Shown: positions 18,805 through 26,738, numbered from the stretch's first letter. The stretch is 64,000 nt of DNA from Neorhizobium lilium (GCF_004053875.1 NZ_SBIP01000004.1:682001-746000), one strand, 5' to 3'. The notes: a model not told the origin generated them from the sequence alone. Made by a program: numbers and translations.

Positions 18805-19136
18805 CGCGCATCCTCCTCGCACTGGCACACCAGGTAGCGGCGCGTCTCGTCCGGATCGCGCACCAGCTTGATCGTGAAAACGCGCATGCCCTTGCGAAGC
18901 CGCTGTCCGGCCACGACGTCATCGCGGAAGCGCAGCCAGATCCGGTGGCTGATCGTCCCAGTCTGTGCGGCCGCCTCGTCCTCTGCCACGACGAAGGAGA
19001 CGGGCTCGATCCGCGCCCAGACCGACGCTAGGACCTGCCAGATCAAAGTCGCGCCGCCCTGCCCATCGGCGAACGGCTGCGGCGCTTCGATATCCAGCCG
19101 AGCGGTCATCTGGCCGGGGTCGAAGAAGGCGACCAT
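18801..19136 (-). CDS. GTA head-tail adaptor gp7
   Basis: 111 residues, phage head-completion/head-closure family: DPGQMTARLDIEAPQPFADGQ near the start, WARIEPV, THRIWLRFR-like strands (SHRIWLRFRDDV) and a C-terminal RYLVCQCEE. Its ATG overlaps the gp6 stop by 1 nt and its stop overlaps gp8 by 4 nt. Confidence 0.86.
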   Translation of the reverse strand: MVAFFDPGQMTARLDIEAPQPFADGQGGATLIWQVLASVWARIEPVSFVVAEDEAAAQTGTISHRIWLRFRDDVVAGQRLRKGMRVFTIKLVRDPDETRRYLVCQCEEDAR

Positions 19137-19705
19137 CAGAGCCTCCGCAGTTTGAACGGCGCCGTCAGTCGCTCGTATCCGTCCGGAATGCCGGCCGGCT
19201 GCTGGTCGGGCGAGATCACGCCACGGAAGGCGAACATGTGACCGATATGGATCAGCATGGCCCGCTTCAGCGTATCGGGCACGTCCGTGCCCGCCTCGCC
19301 ATAGCCGGCCGTAAAATCGATCTCGATGCCATTGACCGCCTGGGCAGGCTTCGGCGGGTTGCGCAGCCAGAACCGGGCCGGACGTCCTGAGCCATCCAGC
19401 AGATGATCCTCCAGTGAAACATCAACCGGATCACCGTCGGCATCATAGACGCGAGCGTTTTGAATCGCTTGCACAGGAGATCTCGCAATCCGGACGATGC
19501 CGTCCCTCGGCCAGCGGTCGAGGTAGAGCCGCCAGGACTGGGTGATCAGGCAGAGCCCGGTCTCGCGCTCCAGGTGTTCGCGGGCGGTGCGGATCAGGGA
19601 TAGGAGCAGCGCATCCTCGTCGGTCTGGTCCAGGCGCAGATGCGCCTTCACCTCGGCAAGCGTCAGCGGCTCCGCGACAGGCGGAGTGATCAGGGCATAG
19701 GTCAT
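19136..19705 (-). CDS. GTA head-tail connector gp6
   Basis: 189 residues of the phage gp6-like connector family: PLTLAEVKAHLRLD near the N-terminus, REHLERETGLCLITQSW in the middle and a C-terminal adaptor helix (LKRAMLIHIGHMFAFRG). I chose the ATG 19703-19705 because AAAGG lies 6 nt before it; an ATG at 19720 is possible. A palindromic element separates it from the capsid gene. Confidence 0.86.
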   Translation of the reverse strand: MTYALITPPVAEPLTLAEVKAHLRLDQTDEDALLLSLIRTAREHLERETGLCLITQSWRLYLDRWPRDGIVRIARSPVQAIQNARVYDADGDPVDVSLEDHLLDGSGRPARFWLRNPPKPAQAVNGIEIDFTAGYGEAGTDVPDTLKRAMLIHIGHMFAFRGVISPDQQPAGIPDGYERLTAPFKLRRL

Positions 19706-19741
19706 GGGAAGCCTTTTCATTGCGGGGTCAGTGCTCCTCGC

Positions 19742-19859
19742 ACCCCCCTCTGTCACTTCGTGACATCTCCCCCTCAAGGGGGGAGATTGGGAACTCGTGG
19801 CCGCGCCTCCTTCGATCTCCCCCCTTGAGGGGGAGATGCCCGGCAGGGCAGAGGGGGGT
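19742..19859. repeat. Palindromic element between gp5 and gp6
   Basis: About 118 bp whose ends are inverted copies of a GC-rich arm (CCCCCCTCTG... and ...CAGAGGGGGG), with inner inverted repeats ATCTCCCCCTCAAGGGGGGA and its complement. The right arm matches that of the element at 61481-61675, so both belong to one family. In the GTA transcript it would form a strong hairpin between the capsid and connector genes. Confidence 0.88.
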
Positions 19860-19861
19860 AT

Positions 19862-21139
19862 TCAGTTGGCTGCGAACTTTACGAGCTTGATCGCCTCGAA
19901 ATTCTGCACCCCGCCACCGACGCGCTTGGTCGTGTAGAACAGCACATAGGGCTTTGCCGAATAGGGATCGCGCAGGATACGCACACCCGCCCGGTCCACA
20001 ACCAGATAGCCGGAGCGAAAGTCGCCGAAGGCAAGCGACAGCGAATTGGCACCGACATCGGGCATTTCCTCCGCCTCGGCAATCGCGAAGCCGAGCAGCG
20101 AGGCCGGCTGGCTGGCGGTCGCCGGCGGGCGCCAGAGGTAATTGCCGTCCGCATCCTTGAACTTGCGGATGTCGCTCTGCGTCTTGCGGTTCATCATGAA
20201 CGTGCCGTTCTGGCGATGGCCGGCCCGCAGCGAATAGATCGTCTCGATCAGCGTGTCGGAGGGGCCGGTCGCCTTCCATCCGGCTGCCGCGCCGGTGGCG
20301 ATGTAGCCGAGACTGCCCCAGCTCCAGGCGCTGTCGGCCACCGTCGGGTAGGAGAGGAAGCCCTTCGGCTTGGCCACGCCATCGCCGCGGATGAAGGCGT
20401 CGCCTTCCTGTTCGGCAAAGACGACGTCCACTTCGCCGGCGATCCAGGCCTCGATATCGACGGCGGCATCATCGAGCAGCGCCTGCGTGGCGGCCGGCAT
20501 GGCGTAGAGTTCCATGGTCGGGAAGGCCAGTTCCGCCAGCTGCGCGGAATTGGTCTGCGGCCGCGCCGCCGTCTCGGCCACCCATCCGGTGGCAAGGCCG
20601 CTGGTGGCAAAGGGCTTCTTCAGGACGGAGGAGGAGACAGTCCGCACGGTCGAGAGCGCCCGCATCGGCGAGACCACGGAAATGCGCCGGCCGATCTCGC
20701 TATCGGTTTCCGGCGGCACCAGATAGCCGCCATCGGCGCCGCTGCCGGCGGAAAAGGCCTTGGCCTCCAGTTCGCGCAGGCTCGCCTCCTCGCCACGCCG
20801 GACATAGGCGTCGAAAGCCGCCTTGTGCTCCGTGGCGTCCGGCGACAGGTCATCCTGCCCACGCCCGAGCGGCGGCCGCGCCTTCTTGAGCACGATCTGG
20901 TCGAGCACCTTCTTCTGCTCGTCCATCGCCCGATTGATGCGGTCCATCTTGTCGCGTGTCACGACATCGGCGGTCAGCTTCTGCTCGATCTCGCCGAGCC
21001 TGCGGTCGTTGACGTCCTTGAAGGCCTCGAAGGCCTCCATGAATTCGTCGAAGGCCGCCGTCATCGTCTCCGGCACGGCCTTCACCTCGGGCGCCACCCG
21101 GCTCGCCTGCATATCCGTCTGCACACCCTGTTGCGTCAT
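19862..21139 (-). CDS. GTA major capsid protein (gp5, HK97 fold)
   Basis: 425 residues. The N-terminal 120 residues are helical and charged (EFMEAFEAFKDVNDRRLGEIEQKL), the HK97 scaffolding-like delta domain that the prohead protease removes. The HK97 capsid body follows, with GGYLVPPETDSEIGRRI, a characteristic start of the mature domain, and a C-terminal part including RDPYSAKPYVLFYTTKRVGGG. It overlaps gp4 by ATGA. Confidence 0.93.
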   Translation of the reverse strand: MTQQGVQTDMQASRVAPEVKAVPETMTAAFDEFMEAFEAFKDVNDRRLGEIEQKLTADVVTRDKMDRINRAMDEQKKVLDQIVLKKARPPLGRGQDDLSPDATEHKAAFDAYVRRGEEASLRELEAKAFSAGSGADGGYLVPPETDSEIGRRISVVSPMRALSTVRTVSSSVLKKPFATSGLATGWVAETAARPQTNSAQLAELAFPTMELYAMPAATQALLDDAAVDIEAWIAGEVDVVFAEQEGDAFIRGDGVAKPKGFLSYPTVADSAWSWGSLGYIATGAAAGWKATGPSDTLIETIYSLRAGHRQNGTFMMNRKTQSDIRKFKDADGNYLWRPPATASQPASLLGFAIAEAEEMPDVGANSLSLAFGDFRSGYLVVDRAGVRILRDPYSAKPYVLFYTTKRVGGGVQNFEAIKLVKFAAN

Positions 21140-21729
21140 ATCGCTTTTCCCTTGAAGGTTGTTCTGATCATCATCTTTGCCGCCCGCCGCATCTGGCGGA
21201 CCAGCTCGGTTTCCCGATCCCGGAAGAACCGTGCATTCTTGACGTCGGAGACCCTGGCCGATGGCAGCATCGGAAAGGTCACCACCGAGATCTCCCAGAG
21301 ATCCGCCTCGAGAATCCGCCGCACCCCGCTCCTGGGGTCGGTGCGAGCCCGCACAGTGCGAAAGCCGATCGACAGGCCGTCGAGCGCGCCGGACTTCATC
21401 AGCGCCAGCACCTCGCGGGAGCGGGCGACGCCGGGCGACAGCACACCCTCGACGTAAAGGCCGCGGGCATCCTCGCGGATTGCCTTCCAGGCGCCGATCG
21501 GTTCGTTCGGGTCATGCTGGTAGAGCATGCGCACGCCCTGCGGCCCGCGGCCGACGAGCGAGTTGAGGAAGGCGCCGCGTTCGATCCGGTCCTTGCCGAG
21601 ATCGACCTCGCCGAAGACGCTGGCATAGCCGGAAAACGTCCCGTCGCCCTTGAGGCCCGACAGTTCGAGATTGGCGAATTTGCGCGCAGACGAAGTCATG
21701 ACGGGGCGCGGCCCGCGGTAAGCGTGCAT
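21136..21729 (-). CDS. GTA prohead protease (gp4, HK97/U35 family)
   Basis: 197 residues, the serine protease that trims the capsid scaffold domain. Catalytic His in MLYQHDPNEPIG and Ser in GALDGLSIGF; the strand GTFSGYASVFGEVDLGKDRI is typical for the family. The ATG at 21727-21729 follows AGGAG at about 8 nt. Downstream gp5 overlaps by 4 nt. Confidence 0.92.
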   Translation of the reverse strand: MHAYRGPRPVMTSSARKFANLELSGLKGDGTFSGYASVFGEVDLGKDRIERGAFLNSLVGRGPQGVRMLYQHDPNEPIGAWKAIREDARGLYVEGVLSPGVARSREVLALMKSGALDGLSIGFRTVRARTDPRSGVRRILEADLWEISVVTFPMLPSARVSDVKNARFFRDRETELVRQMRRAAKMMIRTTFKGKAI

Positions 21730-21764
21730 CGAGCATTCTCCTGCATTGAATTGAAAAGGCCGGC

Positions 21765-22091
21765 TCAGTCGCCGCTGGTCGTCCGTCGGCCGTAACGCTC
21801 AGCGATCCGGGCCAGCGCACCCAGCGCCCACCAGGCGCAGAGGCTGGCGGACGCCGAACCCGCCAGCATGAGTTCCGGGCCGGACAGGAGGCCGTTGATG
21901 CCCAGCCGGGCCGCCAGCCACAGGCCGGTCGGCGCGCCGAAGATCAGGCCGCAGCTGACGCCGGTGATGAAGCGGGTGGCGGCCTCGCGACGGCTCTTCG
22001 GCAAGAGGTAGATGAGCGAGACGCCCGCTCCCGATGCCGCGCCCAACAGCTTCGCCGCCCAGACGCCGGTGTCGTTGCCGATGTCAGCCAT
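21765..22091 (-). CDS. Small membrane protein of the GTA cluster (DUF6107/gp3.5 position)
   Basis: 108 residues from the ATG 22089-22091 (MADIGNDTGVWAAKLLG), with three to four hydrophobic segments and PKSRREAATRFITGVSCGLIF in the middle. It resembles DUF6107 proteins found beside GTA/prophage portal and protease genes. It occupies the place of RcGTA gp3.5. Function unknown. The longer open frame upstream is not convincing. Confidence 0.7.
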   Translation of the reverse strand: MADIGNDTGVWAAKLLGAASGAGVSLIYLLPKSRREAATRFITGVSCGLIFGAPTGLWLAARLGINGLLSGPELMLAGSASASLCAWWALGALARIAERYGRRTTSGD

Positions 22092-22302
22092 TGTTAATCT
22101 TTCTGTTTCAGAATGGAGGCCGCAAGAGCGGTTCACGCCAGACGTACGGACGCCGGCGCTGCTTCACGCGACACTTCAAGAGCAGCGAATTTCAAGAGTC
22201 GGCTCAAGCCCTTGGTGGGGCCGGCTGACGAACGACATCCGGTGCCTCGGGCTTTGAATGAGGAGCCTGAGACTACACCAAGTGTGATCGGCAGCCGGTT
22301 CC

Positions 22303-22608
22303 TTACTCGAAGCTGCCGTCTTCGTCCTTCTCCAGATCTGCCGGTCCCTGTCTTGCATGCAAAACCGAAACGATCAGGACGTGATCCGGCTTGATTACGT
22401 AGTCCAGGTGATAAGGTGCCGATACGAACCTGCGGACACCCTCAACGGGTGCCACCACCGTACCGATCCGAGGATGCTCACCAATCAGTCGGACCCCACG
22501 TTTCAGCTGCTGAGAAAACGCAATTGAAGCACGGCGGCTGAAGTGGCCAAGGTAAGTCCTCTCTCTTTGGATGTAGCGGATCGCTTCTTCCGAGATGAGA
22601 ACTTTCAT
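22303..22608 (-). CDS. RelE/ParE-family toxin inside the GTA cluster
   Basis: 101 residues of the ParE/RelE fold: MKVLISEEAIRYIQRERTYL, PRIGTVVAPVEGVRRFVSAPY, then YVIKPDHVLIVSVLHARQGP, the classic C-terminal strand and basic motif. It overlaps the antitoxin stop by 1 nt (TGATG). A gyrase-inhibiting or ribosome-dependent RNase action cannot be told apart from sequence alone; the YLGHFSRRAS...HPRIG pattern leans to ParE. The pair lies between portal and the gp3.5-position gene on the GTA strand. Confidence 0.88.
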   Translation of the reverse strand: MKVLISEEAIRYIQRERTYLGHFSRRASIAFSQQLKRGVRLIGEHPRIGTVVAPVEGVRRFVSAPYHLDYVIKPDHVLIVSVLHARQGPADLEKDEDGSFE

Positions 22609-22871
22609 CAGGCGGCGTCTTCCTGATCGAGACGGTCGAGTTCATCGAAGAATTCCTCGGCATCGATTGTCCGCCCGGCGGCTGCGTCCTCCAGGCCTCG
22701 CCGAATGCTTAGTATTTCACTCCCCTCTGCCATCAGATAATATTTCAGCGCGCGGACGATCACCCAGCTGCGGCTGCGCTCGGAGGTCTCGGCGATCTTC
22801 TCGATGTCATCGAGAATGTCCTGGGGCATGCGCAGCGTGATAGGATCGGACAGAACGGGCTTGTCGGCCAT
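22608..22871 (-). CDS. Ribbon-helix-helix antitoxin inside the GTA cluster
   Basis: 87 residues. The N-terminal ribbon-helix-helix (DPITLRMPQDILDDIEKIAE, SRSWVIVRALKYYL) binds DNA, and the acidic C-terminus (AEEFFDELDRLDQEDAA) should wrap the toxin. Start ATG 22869-22871 follows GGAGG at 5 nt. A perfect palindrome 13 bp upstream is the probable autoregulatory operator. Confidence 0.88.
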   Translation of the reverse strand: MADKPVLSDPITLRMPQDILDDIEKIAETSERSRSWVIVRALKYYLMAEGSEILSIRRGLEDAAAGRTIDAEEFFDELDRLDQEDAA

Positions 22872-22883
22872 CGGAGCCTCCTT

Positions 22884-22904
22884 TTGTAATACGGCGTATT
22901 ACAA
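22884..22904. promoter_or_regulatory. Palindromic operator of the GTA-embedded toxin-antitoxin pair
   Basis: TTGTAATACG and CGTATTACAA form a perfect 10-bp inverted repeat around a single G. It lies just upstream of the antitoxin ATG and 24 bp after the portal stop. Its AT-rich halves contrast with the surrounding GC-rich DNA and could include the -10 region. RHH antitoxins typically repress their own promoter at such sites. Confidence 0.8.
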
Positions 22905-22927
22905 TCTACACCCGCGGCCGCACTTCA

Positions 22928-24109
22928 TCAATAACCCACCGCCTCGCGCTTCTCGTCGTCGGTGAGGAAGCTTGCCGCGCCCACCCGCGCCCACAACGCC
23001 TCGCGCTCGGCGGCAAGGCCGGCGATCGCATCCAAATCCGGCTCCAGCCGCAGCGCATCGCCATAGGCTTCGCCCAGCCAGGCGGAAAAGCTTGCGGCCG
23101 TTCTCGCCACCAGCGGCAGCACGGTCAGGCGGTAGAAGGCGCGGTTAGCCTCCTGGTAATTGGCGTAGGTATTGTCGCCCGGAATGCCGATCAGCATGGG
23201 CGGCACGCCGAGCCCCAGCGCAATATCGCGGGCCGCACCGTTGCGGGCCTCCGCGAAATCCATGTCCTTGGGCGACAGCGCCATCGCCTTCCAGTCCAGC
23301 CCGCCTTCGAGCAGCAGCGGCCGTCCGGCATTGACGGCGCCGGCATATCCGGCCTCCAGCTCCTCCTTCAGCCGCTCATACTGGTCGGCGGAAAGATTGC
23401 CGCCCTCCTTGGGCTGATAGACGAGCGCGCCGGAGGGTCTGGCCGAATTGTCGAGAAGCGCCTTGTTCCAGGCCATGGCCGCATTGTGTAGATCAAGCGC
23501 CGCGCCCGCCGCACCGAGCGGGGAGAAGCCGCACTGATCGTCGAGCGGATGGAACAGCTTCAGGTGCAGCAGCGCCACGCCCGGCGTCTCGGCCGGTAGC
23601 CGGCGCGTCACGCCACCGGCGCGGTAGTCGTAGGCGGCGATCCAGCCGTCGCGGCCCTCGACCACGCTGACACGATCCGGCCGCAGCAGGTGCAGCTCGC
23701 GCAGTTCCTCGCCCAGCACCAGCGGTTCCACATAGGCATTACCGGAAAGTTGCAGATGACCGTACAGCGTCTCGAAGAAATCCGGCCCGCTCTGGCGGCT
23801 GTTCGGCCGGGCCAGCAGCGACCGCGCCGAATGATCGGCGATTTCGCTGCGTCCCTCATAGGCGAGCCATGGCACGGCGGCTGCCGCTTCCGCGATCATG
23901 CGGATGCAGCGATAGGCGACCGGGTTCTTCATGAAGCCCGTGCGCGACAGCGCCGCATAGGAGCGGCCCGACCAGTGGGCAGCACCCTCGCCCGAGACGA
24001 TTGCAAAGGCTCCGCCTAGGCTGGTGGTCTTTACCTCGACAGACTGCCTTTCGGCCACGGCCGGTCGTCCGCCCGCGAGGAATCGCGGCCGGCGAAATGG
24101 AGATTTCAT
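22928..24109 (-). CDS. GTA portal protein (gp3, HK97 family)
   Basis: 393 residues forming the dodecameric portal through which DNA enters the head. Typical segments: NPVAYRCIRMIAEAAAAVPW, SARSLLARPNSRQSGPDFFE, LSGNAYVEPLVLG and the C-terminal helix-turn LGVPPMLIGIPGDNTYANYQ. Its length is normal for GTA portals. It is followed by the toxin-antitoxin unit instead of directly by gp3.5. Confidence 0.92.
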   Translation of the reverse strand: MKSPFRRPRFLAGGRPAVAERQSVEVKTTSLGGAFAIVSGEGAAHWSGRSYAALSRTGFMKNPVAYRCIRMIAEAAAAVPWLAYEGRSEIADHSARSLLARPNSRQSGPDFFETLYGHLQLSGNAYVEPLVLGEELRELHLLRPDRVSVVEGRDGWIAAYDYRAGGVTRRLPAETPGVALLHLKLFHPLDDQCGFSPLGAAGAALDLHNAAMAWNKALLDNSARPSGALVYQPKEGGNLSADQYERLKEELEAGYAGAVNAGRPLLLEGGLDWKAMALSPKDMDFAEARNGAARDIALGLGVPPMLIGIPGDNTYANYQEANRAFYRLTVLPLVARTAASFSAWLGEAYGDALRLEPDLDAIAGLAAEREALWARVGAASFLTDDEKREAVGY

Positions 24110-24163
24110 GATGGATCTTCCTCTGGATGAAGATTTGGAGTTGAATATCTGGCGGGATGCGTT

Positions 24164-24823
24164 TCAGGCAGCCTGTGCCCCGACCGTATAGCTGATGGAG
24201 GCGTAATAGCTTCTGGCATAGTCGGCGATGTCGCTGGCGCGGTCCAGCGCGTTGATGATCTTGCGGGCGTTCACCCAATCTGCCTCGTCGCCGTGGAAAT
24301 AGCTCGCCAGGCTCTTGCCAGTATAGCGCCCGGCGATCATGCCCTCGACCAGAATACGCACCGCGGTCCGCGGCTCAAGCGCCCTGTCCGGCTCGCCTGC
24401 AAGACCGAACTTGCCGTAATTGCTCCGGCCGGTGATCTGCACAAGGCCACGGCCTCGATAGCGCCAGCCATCGCCGCTCGCCTCGGGGCCGTTGCCGAGC
24501 CGGCCGCCATACACACGGTTGGCGATCCGCTCCGGCCGGCGGGCATAGCGCCTCGCCTCTTCCGGTGTGAACCGGCTCGGAAACACGACCAGCAGACGTT
24601 CGGCAGTGTAATTCAGGTTCTCGACCACCGGCAGCAGCGTCCGCCCCGTTTCGTGGAAGGCCGTCGCCAGACTATAGGCGAGCCAGCGGTCGTCCTCATG
24701 GGCATGATGTGCTTCCCAATAGTCGAGAACAGCTTCGTGCCCATTGACCTGCGCCTGGCTTAAGCCCTTGCGGTAAAGCGCGTCGCTCAAATGATCGAAG
24801 AAAAAGCTGCGGTTGATTCCCAT
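24164..24823 (-). CDS. GH19-like endolysin
   Basis: 219 residues resembling glycoside hydrolase 19 lysozymes/chitinases of phages: AYSLATAFHETGRTL with the likely catalytic Glu, NRVYGGRLGNG and the substrate-cleft motif YRGRGLVQITGRSNY. It probably cleaves peptidoglycan for lysis and release of GTA particles, with the holin-like gene at the far end of the cluster. It sits between TerL and portal, 54 bp before portal. Confidence 0.85.
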   Translation of the reverse strand: MGINRSFFFDHLSDALYRKGLSQAQVNGHEAVLDYWEAHHAHEDDRWLAYSLATAFHETGRTLLPVVENLNYTAERLLVVFPSRFTPEEARRYARRPERIANRVYGGRLGNGPEASGDGWRYRGRGLVQITGRSNYGKFGLAGEPDRALEPRTAVRILVEGMIAGRYTGKSLASYFHGDEADWVNARKIINALDRASDIADYARSYYASISYTVGAQAA

Positions 24824-24968
24824 CTGTGAACCCCTTCGAAGGCAGGCTCGCGTCTCGGTTCCAGCCTCTTCAGGCCTTTCACCGGACGCGGTCCAAGTTT
24901 CAATCGGTTTAGAAAAATCTAAATCGTTTTAGGCGCTTAGGCGCCCGTTTACATTTCGGATCGCCTGT
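24824..24968. other. Intergenic start region of the endolysin with AT-rich palindrome
   Basis: Part of the 348-bp gap between endolysin and TerL. It holds a perfect AT-rich inverted repeat TTTAGA-AAAA-TCTAAA at 24908-24923, followed by a related half-site (TCGTTTTAG). It resembles the Irr iron-control box but the spacing is one base short. It may be a promoter/operator for the endolysin (minus) or for the small plus-strand gene. Confidence 0.4.
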
Positions 24969-24993
24969 GGAACCAAGAGCGTCGCACGACGTT
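24969..24993 (+). promoter_or_regulatory. EcfG/RpoE2-type general stress promoter
   Basis: GGAAC at 24969-24973, 16 nt, then CGTT at 24990-24993. This is an exact match to the alphaproteobacterial general stress response consensus (GGAAC-N16/17-CGTT). It points on the plus strand into the small ORF at 25029, giving a leader of about 30 nt that contains its ribosome site. Confidence 0.7.
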
Positions 24994-25028
24994 TGGGGTC
25001 GGCTTTCATGAAGAAACAGGAGATCATG

Positions 25029-25151
25029 ATGATGCAGCAACCGGTGCAGGCAACCCCTTCGAAACCGATCCCCCAGCACGTCCTCGATCGTCTCGAGTCC
25101 GAGTGGAAGCAGATCCGCGAAACCGCTCCGAAGCAGCCGAACCAGCGCTGA
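25029..25151 (+). CDS. Small stress-promoter-associated protein (about 40 aa)
   Basis: 40-residue hydrophilic ORF with KPIPQHVLDRLESEWKQI in the middle and a proline/glutamine-rich end. Three consecutive ATGs (25026, 25029, 25032) follow AGGAG at 25018-25022; 25029 has 6-nt spacing. A further in-frame ATG at 25008 lies before that ribosome site. It is encoded opposite to the GTA genes, between endolysin and TerL, 36 bp behind an EcfG-type promoter. No known family recognised. Coding is supported by promoter, ribosome site and clean start/stop, not by homology. Confidence 0.6.
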   Translation: MMQQPVQATPSKPIPQHVLDRLESEWKQIRETAPKQPNQR

Positions 25152-25171
25152 TCCTGCGTTGGCTTGCCGCG

Positions 25172-26704
25172 TCAGATCCCTCTGATCCGCGGCACGCCCG
25201 TTCCGTCCAGCACCAGCTCCGTCAGCGCCCAGACCAGCGCATCGAGCCTGTCCGGCGAGCGGCCGGATGATAGGCCGTCAGGACCGAAATCGCACATCTG
25301 GTCCTCGAGATCGGTGAAACGGCCGGCATGGACCACCCGGCCCTGCTCGTAGAGTGCTGCCACCGGTTCGGCCCGCAGGAATTTCCCCCGCGTCGCCCGC
25401 ACCATGGTCACGGGCAATGCGGCCTCCACGCTTTTCAGCATGGCCGCCACCATTTCCCCGCCCTGGTTGACTTCCGCCACCACGCGATCCGCCTGGAACC
25501 GCCGATAGGCCTTGACCACCGCCTGCGCCCAACCGGCCGGGCTTGCGCCTGCCACAGAGCAGTCGGCCAGCACCACGGCCCGGCCGTTTTCCTCCAGTCC
25601 GGCCACCACGATGCCGCAGCAGGAGGCCTCCCCGGCGCCCGCCGGCGGGTCCACGGCTACTACGATGCGCCGAAGCGGCGACGTCAGCCGTATCCGAAGC
25701 GTTTCCAGATCGGCGCGGTTCCACAGCGCATCCTGCCGGTCCTCGATCAGTTCACCGCCCAGTTCCTGACGACCCAGACGGCTGCCGCCATAGCGGGCTT
25801 CCAGCGCCTCGATGAAGCCCGGCGCCAGATTGCCGGCATTGGTGCGGGTCGAGATCTTCACCAGCCGCGTGCCCGCCTCGCCGATCAGCTGCTTGAGGAT
25901 CGGCACAGACCGTGGCGTGGTCGTTACCAGCTGGCGCGGATCGGTGCCTAGCCTCAAGCCGAACTGCAGCATGTCGTATGTCTCCTGCGCATGCTTCCAC
26001 TTGGCGAGTTCATCGCACCAGGCAAAATGAAACTGCGGCCCGCGCAGACTTTCTGGATCTTCCGAGGAGAAGATCTGCGCGATTGCTCCGTTCGGCCAGA
26101 CCAGCCGGCGCCGGGAGATCTCGAATTCCGGCGGGTTCTTGCGGGCAATCCGGCAAATGCCGGAAACGCCGTCGATCATCACCTCGCGGGCATCGCCCAG
26201 AGTTTCGGCCACCAGCGCGATCCTGAGACTGGAGCGAGACGCGTCCGAAGCAAGTGCATGCACCCATTCGGCGCCGGCGCGGGTCTTGCCCGAGCCGCGC
26301 CCGCCCATGATCAGCCAGGTGCGCCAGTCGCCTTCCGGCGGCCTCTGCTCGGGCCGCCCCGTAAACGTCCAGTCGCGTTCGAGGCGAAGGATGAAGGGGC
26401 CATCCGGGTCGTAGTGCGTCTGGCCAATCTCTATCTTGGGAGCAGCGCCGTCGTTGCCGGGAACATGCGGCGGTGTGAGGAGCCCCTCCCCCTTGTGGGG
26501 AGGGGCTGGGGAGGGGTTTTTCGGAAGCGCCGAGTTTTCCGCAGAGACCAGATCCCCTCCCGCCTGCCGGCCACCCTCCCCACAAGGGGGAGGGTTAGGC
26601 ACACCGCACAGCCCAGCAATTCCCTGCCCGATCGCATTGCTCAACACCGTGCTTACCATCAGGGCGGCGCGACCTTCTGTCCGAAGTTGCATAAACTGAC
26701 GCAT
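25172..26704 (-). CDS. GTA large terminase (gp2)
   Basis: ATPase-nuclease that packages host DNA into the particle. Walker A GGRGSGKTRAGAEW at about residue 133, Walker B-type FAWCDELAKW, coupling motif TTTPRS, and nuclease acidic residues starting at VVAVDPPAG. The frame is open to 26848, but the ATG at 26704 is the first one after the TerS stop. Residues of about 36-76 (GVPNPPPCGEGGR...PHKGEG) are encoded by a palindromic repeat at 26477-26597, so the native N-terminus has been altered or replaced. The core from DPDGPFILRLERDW onward is intact. Confidence 0.88.
   Translation of the reverse strand: MRQFMQLRTEGRAALMVSTVLSNAIGQGIAGLCGVPNPPPCGEGGRQAGGDLVSAENSALPKNPSPAPPHKGEGLLTPPHVPGNDGAAPKIEIGQTHYDPDGPFILRLERDWTFTGRPEQRPPEGDWRTWLIMGGRGSGKTRAGAEWVHALASDASRSSLRIALVAETLGDAREVMIDGVSGICRIARKNPPEFEISRRRLVWPNGAIAQIFSSEDPESLRGPQFHFAWCDELAKWKHAQETYDMLQFGLRLGTDPRQLVTTTPRSVPILKQLIGEAGTRLVKISTRTNAGNLAPGFIEALEARYGGSRLGRQELGGELIEDRQDALWNRADLETLRIRLTSPLRRIVVAVDPPAGAGEASCCGIVVAGLEENGRAVVLADCSVAGASPAGWAQAVVKAYRRFQADRVVAEVNQGGEMVAAMLKSVEAALPVTMVRATRGKFLRAEPVAALYEQGRVVHAGRFTDLEDQMCDFGPDGLSSGRSPDRLDALVWALTELVLDGTGVPRIRGI
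26477..26597. repeat. Palindromic repeat read in frame at the TerL N-terminus
   Basis: The ends carry inverted CCCCTCCCCCTTGTGGGGAG and CTCCCCACAAGGGGGAGGG arms around a diverged middle. The same arm type occurs at 41330-41350 in copA. It translates without a stop in the TerL frame, giving a low-complexity Pro/Gly-rich peptide. Confidence 0.85.
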
Positions 26705-26738
26705 CTTCCGTTCTTGCTGCGTCAAAGCCGCCAGCGCG

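Noticed and set aside
24908..24923. Irr iron-control box
   Set aside because: The half-sites fit but the total spacing is one base shorter than the element I know, so it is listed only as an unassigned palindrome.
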